Source of the DNA: Gonocerus acuteangulatus
Taxonomy: Eukaryota > Arthropoda > Insecta > Hemiptera > Coreidae
NCBI GenBank assembly: GCA_946811695.1
Contig: OX328124.1
Location: forward strand, 57,994,459-58,058,458
Length of the DNA stretch: 64,000 nt
Reading direction: 5' to 3'
Below, piece after piece: positions 56,821-64,000 of the stretch. Each line of letters begins with the position of its first letter. The first letter of the stretch is position 1. The translations under genes were made by a program, and so were the position numbers. Below the pieces are notes generated by a model. It worked only from the letters and a program-made list of their open reading frames with translations. It was not told the origin of the DNA and ran no database searches.

Positions 56821-59471
56821 TTTCCTTTAATCCCAATTCCGTCACCATAATCCTATGGAATGCTAACGGACTTATCTCACGACGACTCGAGCTTGAACTC
56901 CTACTTACAGAAAGAAACATCGACATCGCACTGATTACAGAAACACACCTACTTACCACAAACTACTTCTCAATCCCAGGCTATGTGTGCTACAGGGCAG
57001 ACCATCCCTCCGATTCCCGGCATGGAGCAGCAGTAATGGTGAAAAGTTCTTTGGCTCACTTTTCGCACTCCACTCTCTCGACAGACAGCATGCAGGTAAG
57101 TTCAATTTCCCTTTCCCTTTCATCCTACAATATAATTGTTTCTGCGGCGTATTTCTCTCCAAATTTTACCATTTACCAACCTGAATTCCTCACTCTATTC
57201 CAATCCTTTGGTCCTCACTTTCTCATAGGGGCTGATTTCAATGCGAAACATCCCAGATGGGGAAGCCGCCTTACCAATCGTCGTGGCAGAATTCTTTATG
57301 ACATCCTTCAATCCCAAAATTATGACACCATTTCCTCTGATTCTCCTACATATTGGCCAACCGATCCCTCTCGCACTCCCGACCTTGTCGATTTCTTCAT
57401 CACTTCTGGCCTACGAGGAATATCATACTCGGTTCAGTCACTGCTTGAACTCTCATCCGATCACTCAGCCATCCTACTCGTCCTGAATACCTCTCCTCTA
57501 CCACGCTCCAGCAATCCCACTCTCACACCAGGGCCTATGAACTGGGAGTTGTTTCGTCAACAACTCTCTCAACTCATAGATCTCAATATTCCCTTGAAAA
57601 CTTCATCCGACGTGGATGAGGCTGTTTTGATGTTCACAAAAGCCATACAAGACAGTGCTCTGAGCTCAAGCAGGCCAAGAACTCGTCTCCCTTTTCACCC
57701 TAAGCCTCAACTCCCAGACCACATCCTTAATCTCTTGTCAGCTAAGCGCCAAGCAAGGGCTCCCTGGCAGAGGTCTCGTTACCCATCCGACCACACTTCC
57801 TTCAATCGACTTACTCGCCTCCTAAAAAAAGCCTTATCCGAATTCCGATCTGAATCCTTTAATGATTACCTCCAATCACTCACCACCGAAGACAACTCTC
57901 TCTGGCAAGCCACCCGTAAAATCCTAAAATTCCATTCCGTTCCTCAACCTCTTCAACGCAGCGACGGAACTTGGGCTAGAAGTGATGAAGATAAAGCCGA
58001 ACTATTCGCTTCCCATCTGGAATCTACTTTTTCCCCTCATCCAGAAACCAGCTCCTCCCAAGACCTAGAAATACAAGATTACCTGAATACCCCTCTTCCA
58101 CTCTCCCTTCCTCCTAAAGCATTCCATCCTGCAGAAGTTAAATACATTATCAGACACCTCCCAAGAAAATCTCCCGGTTATGACCTTATAACAGCCCTAA
58201 TCCTAAAAAATCTACCTCACAAAGCAATTATTTTTCTCGCCTACATATTCAATTCAATCCTACGTACTACCCACTTCCCAAATCCATGGAAACATTCGAT
58301 AATAATCGAATCCCCCCCCCCTATCAGTTTGCTCCCAATTATATCCAAGATATTTGAAAAACTTCTCCTTAAAAGAATTCTGTCCACGATCCCTCCAAAT
58401 TCCTTACCAGATCACCAGTTTGGTTTTCGTCCTCAGCATTCAACCATCCAACAATGCTTCAGCGTTGTTGACACCATATCCCACGCGCTTGAAAGTAGAA
58501 ACTACTGCACGAGTGCCTTTCTCGACGTCGCCCAAGCGTTCGATCGTGTTTGGCACCCGGGGTTGTTATACAAAATAAAGCGCATACTTCCTCACACATA
58601 TTTCCTAATCCTGCAATCCTATCTATCTAACCGCTCCTTCCAAGTAAGATCCGGTTCCGCATTGTCTAGTTCCCATCCCATTTCCTCCGGAGTACCACAG
58701 GGAAGTATTCTTGGTCCTCTCCTCTACCTTTTATACACCGCAGACATCCCTACCCACCCCAGCACCCACTTAACTACCTATGCTGATGATACAGCCATAT
58801 TTTCCTCCTCTCCTGACCCCGTAACTGCTTCCTGTTATCTACAAGAACATCTGGAATCTGTCGAGCACTGGTGCAACAAGTGGAAAATAAAGGTGAATCC
58901 TGAGAAATGCTGCCAAATCACATTCACCCTCAATAAGAGAACCTGCCCTCCAGTCATCATATTCAGCCACGAACTCCCCATATCCAACGAGGTGCGCTAC
59001 CTGGGATTATTACTGGACAGTAGACTCACTTGGAACCCACACACCCGACTGAAAAGACAGGAACTGAACAGGAGATACGGACTCTTACGACGACTACTGG
59101 GACCTTCATCAAAACTGACAATACACAACAAACTCATTGTTTACAAAACCATAATCCGACCTATTTGGACTTACGGACTTGAACTCTGGGGTACAACTAA
59201 AACTTCTAACATACAGAGAATACAGGCATTCCAATCCAAAGTCCTCCGCAAAATAGTTAATGCTCCTTTCTATGTTTCCAATAAAACCCTTCATAGTGAC
59301 CTCAACATCCCTTTCGTTCAAGAACTGGCAAAATCCCGCTTCCTAACGTTTCATTCCAAACTGTCCTTCCATCCCAATCCTAGAGCACAAACACTTTCCT
59401 CCCAAACTCACCCCAAAAATCCGCCTAGAAGGCTCAAGAGACATTGGCCTCGTGATCAATTAACTGAATAG
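56817..59471 (+). CDS. Jockey LINE ORF2: endonuclease and reverse transcriptase
   Basis: An uninterrupted frame of 884 codons. Residues 1-225 are an APE-type endonuclease, with WNANGL at 14-19, ITETHL around E42, GADFNAKHPRWGS near 140 and SDHSAILL near 215, so the catalytic set looks complete. The reverse transcriptase follows, with SPGYDLITA, FLDVAQAFDRVWH near 567, GVPQGSILGPLLY and the active-site YADD at 655-658. The C-terminal part includes IIRPIWTYGLELWG and ends RRLKRHWPRDQLTE. The protein nicks target DNA and copies its RNA at the nick. Compared with the copy at 31.3-33.5 kb, about 12 residues including SYR of the SYRPI block are missing at a C run (58311-58320), an in-frame loss that may disable it. 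Start chosen at the ATG overlapping the ORF1 stop. Confidence 0.93.
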   Translation: MISFNPNSVTIILWNANGLISRRLELELLLTERNIDIALITETHLLTTNYFSIPGYVCYRADHPSDSRHGAAVMVKSSLAHFSHSTLSTDSMQVSSISLSLSSYNIIVSAAYFSPNFTIYQPEFLTLFQSFGPHFLIGADFNAKHPRWGSRLTNRRGRILYDILQSQNYDTISSDSPTYWPTDPSRTPDLVDFFITSGLRGISYSVQSLLELSSDHSAILLVLNTSPLPRSSNPTLTPGPMNWELFRQQLSQLIDLNIPLKTSSDVDEAVLMFTKAIQDSALSSSRPRTRLPFHPKPQLPDHILNLLSAKRQARAPWQRSRYPSDHTSFNRLTRLLKKALSEFRSESFNDYLQSLTTEDNSLWQATRKILKFHSVPQPLQRSDGTWARSDEDKAELFASHLESTFSPHPETSSSQDLEIQDYLNTPLPLSLPPKAFHPAEVKYIIRHLPRKSPGYDLITALILKNLPHKAIIFLAYIFNSILRTTHFPNPWKHSIIIESPPPISLLPIISKIFEKLLLKRILSTIPPNSLPDHQFGFRPQHSTIQQCFSVVDTISHALESRNYCTSAFLDVAQAFDRVWHPGLLYKIKRILPHTYFLILQSYLSNRSFQVRSGSALSSSHPISSGVPQGSILGPLLYLLYTADIPTHPSTHLTTYADDTAIFSSSPDPVTASCYLQEHLESVEHWCNKWKIKVNPEKCCQITFTLNKRTCPPVIIFSHELPISNEVRYLGLLLDSRLTWNPHTRLKRQELNRRYGLLRRLLGPSSKLTIHNKLIVYKTIIRPIWTYGLELWGTTKTSNIQRIQAFQSKVLRKIVNAPFYVSNKTLHSDLNIPFVQELAKSRFLTFHSKLSFHPNPRAQTLSSQTHPKNPPRRLKRHWPRDQLTE

Positions 59472-59823
59472 GGACAAAACATTATTCTAAGTAGGAAGTG
59501 CCAGTATTGATTGGCTCCTTCCAAAAGTGTTATTATTATTGTGTTATTATTTTTATTATTATTTCCTATTCATTGTTTTTGTTTGTTTTGTTTTTTATGT
59601 ACTTTTTCTTTCTTTTTTTTTTTTTTTCTTTTTTTTATTTTTTATTTTATTTTTTATTTATTTGCTTATTTGTTTTTTATTTATTTTGTATTTCATCTCA
59701 ATTCTGTATATAATTATTATTTTATCTGAGAGCAAACTTAACTAATGTACTCTCCAAATGTACAGATGTTAAATAAACGTATTACTATAAAAAAAAAAAA
59801 AAAAAAAAATATCTCCGTATCGA

Positions 59824-59984
59824 AAAATTGCATTCATTTGTAGAGTCAACCGTTTGAAAATGGGTTTATAACCTCTCAAGGAAAACTCATTTTCCCAGGA
59901 AAATGGTCCTTCTTTTGCGCTTATTTAGCAATGCGTAAACTTGAATAATTAAAATTATATTAAAATGTTATTATTATTGAACTT
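59824..59984. other. Spacer
   Basis: Short unassigned interval between the LINE and the next family X element. Confidence 0.4.
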
Positions 59985-61053
59985 TTAGCACTTTCCTCCG
60001 AAGGAAAGTATTAGCACTTTCCTCCGAAGGAAAGTAGCTATTGAGGTTGGACTCATGACGGAATTTTTGAAAACTTTCTTCAAATCTTTATCGATCCTAC
60101 CTAGTAGACACCGAAAATGACCCCCGTTAAAATTTATATATATATCTGTTAACACGATAGCGGCCAGAGTTTTTGTTTTTTCGTCACGAAACTTGGTATA
60201 TAGCATTCAATTAGCAAACGATTGGACGAGTTCGTTAACCACCAAAGTCGGTCCACCGGAAGGGGGGGTTTACCCCGAACCCAAAACACTGATTTGACTA
60301 TGTCAGCCGTAATATTTGTTATATTTCAGCGGAACTTGGTATTCGTAGTGGTAATATAGAGAGAAAAGTGAGATATAAAAATAAACTAAATCGGTTCATT
60401 AGGAGGGGGGGGGGTTTACTCCGGACCCACAATACCAATTCGCCACTACCAGCCGTGATTTTTGGTATATTTCGACGAAACTCGGTATTCGTAGTGGTAA
60501 TCTACAGGTAAATATGTGTTGTAAAAATAAACTAAATCGGTTCATTAGAAGGGGGGGTTTACTCCGGACCCAAATTCCTAATATACTCATACCGGTCGTA
60601 ATTTCTGCTGTATTGTAACGAAACGCGGTATACGTCGTGGGTAACTCATGAGTAAGAAGTGTTGTAAAAATGAGCTGAATCGGTCAATCGGAAAGCGGGG
60701 GTTTAATTTGTAATATATTTCAATAGAAAAGCCCGCCAGACGTAGGTTCACAAAGCCGCCGCAAGGAGCGCTTTCTACCACTAGAGTGACGTTATCCTGT
60801 TCCTGCGTTAGATCAAAATACGATAATATGAGGTTTTTTGTATTTATTACGTAGTGTAATAGGTACCATGTGTAAACATAACTCTGGAAGCAAATTAATA
60901 ATTGATCAGTTACTCATTACAAATTTAAAAGAGAACTATTCATGTTTTTATTTTATTTATGTAGGATATTTTAAGCAAATTGTTCTGGAAAGCAGTCTAT
61001 ACTACCCAAATTCTGAGGAAAGTGCTTAGTTATGCAGCTCCTGCGTGACGGAC
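59985..61053 (-). mobile_element. Helentron-like element, family X, copy 2
   Basis: On the minus strand it begins GTCCGTCACGCAGGAGCTGC with subterminal CTAAGCACTTTCCTC and ends in the hairpin ACTTTCCTTCGGAGGAAAGT with GCTAA. The terminal ~25 bp, hairpin included, is present twice in tandem at 59986-60036. The TA tract is reduced to a few units. The three internal GTCCGGAGTAAACCCCCC units are present. It is very close in sequence to copy 3. Confidence 0.75.
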
Positions 61054-61558
61054 TTTTTACTTTTAATGACTCTTTTTAAGTAAACAACACATAATATTGT
61101 TCTTCTATTTATAATTAGGATCCAGGCCTAGTATTTCTAATGTTTTATTATTTTGTTTATTGCAAAAAAATACTTAATATTATAAAGACAAACAAAAAAG
61201 TATAGTCTATCTATTGACATTTTTTTTTTTTTTTTTTTTTTTTTTTGTAGATTAGCTTTAATCCTCATTAAATTCAAGTGCACATTGTGTTTCTTGACAT
61301 TCCCCTAGGGGTTTTTAGTGACTTCCTATGCCTTTCCCTAGTTATTAATGCTTAAACCAACGAAGCCATTAACTAGTAATATCATTACTGAACTATTATG
61401 TTGAACGATGTTATAATAGAAGTTTCGGTTTGAGGTATGGGAATGTATTATTATTATTCCTCGTTCTATACGTACGATTTAAAGGCCTAAAATGTAGAAG
61501 TAATGCCCTTGATTCGTTTTTACTTAAAAAGGAAATATGTAGCCTTGGTAGTTGTTAG
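61054..61558. other. Unassigned stretch
   Basis: AT-rich, with a T run of about 27 at 61220-61247. No gene recognised. Confidence 0.35.
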
Positions 61559-61786
61559 GTTTGCGGTACGGAGTCCAGCAGAGCTCCAAGTGTTAATCAA
61601 GTGAAGAGCAATCCATTTGCGGATCGGCGGTGTGTGCTATTTGCGGTTAGAAGAACGAAGGCATCCATGGATTGCACGAACACCAGAGTCAGGGACCTTG
61701 CCGTAGCTAAGGTCGGCCGTACACCTTCCGACCTAGGAGCAACCGCTCTCCTTACACAGGATTCAGCTAGTTTCATCAGCAAATAG
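61559..61786 (+). other. GC-rich open stretch, possible terminal exon
   Basis: An AG at 61557-61558 after GGTAGTTGTT opens a 76-codon frame, VCGTESSRAPSVNQVKSN to ALLTQDSASFISK and a stop. The base composition is near 50% G+C in an otherwise AT-rich area, which favours past or present coding function. The minus strand is also open over much of it, so direction is uncertain. No domain is recognised. If joined to the candidate exon at 50778-50806 the phases agree (0/0), but that is only arithmetic. Confidence 0.25.
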
Positions 61787-62011
61787 TTTCGTTATGGTTG
61801 AGTTTGACTATGGATGGAGTTTGAATGTAGTATTTTATTTGATAGAGAGATCTAAAATGGAGATGAAGTTTTGATGGAAGTACATCAGTTAATGGTTTTT
61901 CATTCTTTGATTACATTAGGTTACTAATGTTTCTGATGTTCTCAGAGACAAAAAATAAGAGCTTAAATCGTCATAGAGACAAATTTTCGCAACTCTTGAA
62001 TGTTTTTACCT
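61787..62011. other. Unassigned stretch
   Basis: Nothing recognised. Confidence 0.35.
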
Positions 62012-62205
62012 CTTTTCAGCATGGGCTTATATAAGGGGAAATGCAGCCCCCCCCCTTGTAATCGAAAAAAAATGTCATAAAAACCTTAAAAATAAATTAA
62101 ATAGAGATCACTTAGTTCAGAAAAAATAAGTTTTGTTTGATATACTAGCTCTTTGGTGGTATGGTTTCCCCGATATTATTTCTTATATACGCCCCTGCTT
62201 TTCAG
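62012..62205. mobile_element. hAT-type MITE, GGGCGTATATA family, with perfect 8-bp duplication
   Basis: The body 62020-62197 (178 bp) begins CATGGGCTTATATAAG and ends TATATACGCCCCTG. CTTTTCAG flanks it exactly on both sides. It is a shortened, minus-orientation relative of the 11091 copy. Confidence 0.85.
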
Positions 62206-62412
62206 TGTGGTGGACCTTAACAATGCCTTATCTTCATCATTCTTACTAAATCTGTTGGAACAAATCTTCGTTCATATGATTTAAACATTAAAAAGATTCT
62301 TGTTAACATAGCTAAGCGTACTATAATAGTTAAGTTTAAAATTGTATTTTTTCAGTAGAGCAATTTATTATTGATTAGTGCATAAAAATAAGAAAGATTC
62401 TATTCAGTTTAG
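62206..62412. other. Unassigned stretch
   Basis: Nothing recognised. Confidence 0.35.
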
Positions 62413-62630
62413 CATGCTTTTTATTTTATTTTTTTTTTTTCGTTTTTAACGGCGCATCAACTATTTGGCTATTAGTGCCGGGCTATCTACAGGTTTCCAC
62501 CCTTTTATAATGCCAACAGCACGTGGTCGGTCACCCATTCAGGTACTGACCACGCCCGACGTTGCTTAACATCGGTGATCTAAGGGAACCGGTATATTCA
62601 ACGTGGCTATTGCCGTTGGCTCATGCTTTT
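62413..62630 (-). mobile_element. 5S rRNA-derived SINE, complete, with target duplication
   Basis: On the minus strand it starts GCCAACGGCAATAGCC at 62620 and carries the 109-nt 5S-like head, TTATAAAAGGGTGGAAACC, the GGCACTAATAGCC tail variant and GATGCGCCGTTAAAA. CATGCTTTT flanks it on both sides (9 bp). It was inserted at the very edge of the family X element that begins at 62629. Confidence 0.85.
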
Positions 62631-62761
62631 AGCACTTTCCTCCGAAGGAAAGTAGCTATTGAGGTTGGACTCATGACGGAATTTTTGAAAAATTTCTTCA
62701 AATCTTTATCGATCCTACCTAGTAGACAGCGAAAATGACCCCCGTTAAAATTTATATATAT

Positions 62762-62829
<68 letters not shown>

Positions 62830-63720
62830 CTGTTAACACGATAGCGGCCAGAGTTTTTGTTTTTTCGCCACGAAACTTGGTATATAGCATTCAATTAGCA
62901 AACGATTGAACGAGTTCGTTAACCACCAAAATCGGTCCACCGGAAGGGGGGGTTTACCCCGAGCCCAAAACACTAATTTGACCATTTCAGCCGTAATATT
63001 TGTTATATTTCAACGAAACTTGGTATTCGTAGTAGTAATATAGAGAGAAAAGTGAGATATAAAAATGAACTAAATCAGTTCATAAGGAGGGGGGGGGGGG
63101 GGTTTACTCCGGACCGACAATACCAATTCGCCACTACCAGCCATGATTTTTGGTATATTTCGACGAAACTCGGTATTCATAGTGGTAATCGACAGGTAAA
63201 TATGTGTTGTAAAAATAAACTAAATCGGTTCATTAGGAGGGGGGGGGGTTTACTCCGGACCCAAATTACTAATATACTCATACTGGTCGTAATTTCTGCT
63301 TTATTGTAACGAAACGCGGTATACGTCGTGGGTAACTCATGAGAAAGAAGTGTTGTAAAAATGAGATGAATCGGGGGGTTTACTTTGTAATATATTTCAA
63401 TAGAAAAGGCAGCCAGACATAGGTTCACAAAGGCGCCGCAAGGAGCGCTAGAGGGACTGTATCCGGTTCCTGCATTAGATCAAAATACGATAATATGAGG
63501 TTTTTTGTATTTATTACGTAGTGCAGTAGGTATCATGTGTAAACATAACTCTGGAAGCAAATTAATAATTTATCAGTTACTCATTACAAAATTAAAAGAG
63601 AACTATTCATGTTTTTATTTTATTTATGTTGGATATTTTAAGCAAATTGTTCTGGAAAGCAGTCTACACTACCCAAATTCTGAGGAAAGTGCTTAGTTAT
63701 GCAGCTCCTGCGTGACGGAC
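62629..63720 (-). mobile_element. Helentron-like element, family X, copy 3
   Basis: Same ends and internal order as copy 2, here with a full (TA)n tract at 62765-62825. The 3' hairpin (minus strand) is at about 62633-62653. Three internal GTCCGGAGTAAACCCCCC-type units are present, the last shortened. Frames at 62621-62890, 63052-63309, 63177-63428 and 63505-63696 are translations of this repeat. Confidence 0.75.
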
Positions 63721-63726
63721 TTTTTA

Positions 63727-63845
63727 TTGTTAGCATTTTCCGATGGAATGTAGATTGAGGTCGTTTTCATGAGGGAATATTTGAGGACTTTATTTTTACG
63801 ATATTTGGCAAATCCATTTGCCTCTATTAAAGTGATTATTTATTT
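63727..63845 (-). mobile_element. Family X 3' end fragment directly after copy 3
   Basis: TTAGCATTTTCCGATGGAAT and the next 100 bp are a worn version of the family X 3' end in the same orientation as copy 3, only about 7 bp away. The arrangement is head to tail. Confidence 0.6.
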
Positions 63846-64000
63846 ATTTATTTTATTTTGAGCTTCGCAATTTTAATGATGAGCTCTTGACGAAGGAAGT
63901 GCTTTCAGTCTAGTCAAAAAAACAAAAAACAAATCAAATAAAAAAAAAAGAACACCAATAACTAAATTAAGAAAAAAGTAAAATGAAGAAAAAAAAAACA
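63846..64000. other. Unassigned end of window
   Basis: AT-rich with A runs; nothing recognised. Confidence 0.4.

Larger units (their letters stand above)
56218..59823 (+). mobile_element. Jockey-clade LINE with 14-bp target duplication and poly(A)
   Basis: The inserted body is 56232-59809. TATCTCCGTATCGA flanks it exactly on both sides and the 3' end is a 21-base poly(A). The 5' end is truncated inside ORF1. The exact flanks and long open ORF2 indicate a fairly recent insertion. The 3' untranslated region (59472-59788) is very T-rich. Confidence 0.95.

Noticed and set aside
57093..57100. Consensus 5' splice site CAG|GTAAGT inside LINE ORF2
   Set aside because: It lies in a continuous coding frame of the LINE with no acceptor needed; likely fortuitous.
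60838..61029. Frame MYLLRSVIGTMC.., found almost identically at 63505-63696
   Set aside because: Both lie at the same place in family X copies and vary with them; there is no sign of selection for the protein.

Overview
This is an AT-rich eukaryotic window, about one third G+C by eye, and it almost certainly comes from an animal; an arthropod is the best guess. The reasons are a Jockey-clade LINE, SINEs built on metazoan 5S rRNA and tRNA, long (TA)n microsatellites, and abundant small DNA transposons of the hAT, PIF/Harbinger, piggyBac, Helitron and Helentron-like types. There are no operons, ribosome binding sites or bacterial genes. The species cannot be named from the sequence. Most short open frames, including all tyrosine/isoleucine-repeat ones, are translations of repeats.

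Layout. 1-9 kb: hAT MITEs, tRNA-derived SINEs, a 1.35 kb hAT derivative with a perfect 8-bp target duplication, and a 926-bp near-perfect foldback with hAT-like ends. 9-16 kb: a PIF/Harbinger-type MITE nested in a Helentron-like 3' end, a piggyBac-like deletion derivative, a SINE/MITE nest and a second tRNA SINE type. 17-28 kb: a ~123-bp tandem array, a 736-bp palindrome, two large Helentron-like copies (family Y) and a Helitron with textbook ends followed directly by a second Helitron start. 28-38 kb: Helentron-like families X and Y and a 5'-truncated, frameshifted Jockey LINE with an 11-bp target duplication. 38-50 kb: SINE remnants, a hAT relic with transposase coding remains, an RTE-like LINE relic and a young 5S SINE. 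51-54 kb: a 2.9 kb inverted-repeat element that carries a SINE in both arms and gene fragments in its core. 56.2-59.8 kb: the best gene of the window, a Jockey LINE with partial ORF1 and long uninterrupted ORF2, a 14-bp target duplication and a poly(A) tail. 60-64 kb: family X copies in near tandem, another 5S SINE and a hAT MITE.

The elements are organised around shared machinery. Three SINE heads (5S, tRNA-like type 1, tRNA-like type 2) share core or tail segments, which suggests they borrow the same LINE enzyme. Helentron-like families X and Y share their outermost 5' bases but each has its own matched pair of subterminal repeat and 3' hairpin. Host gene content is thin. A possible promoter/first exon near 10.1 kb, short candidate exons at 37.5 and 50.8 kb, a GC-rich open stretch at 61.6 kb and a few unrecognised minus-strand frames could belong to genes with very large, repeat-filled introns, but all are low-confidence calls made from splice-like signals alone.
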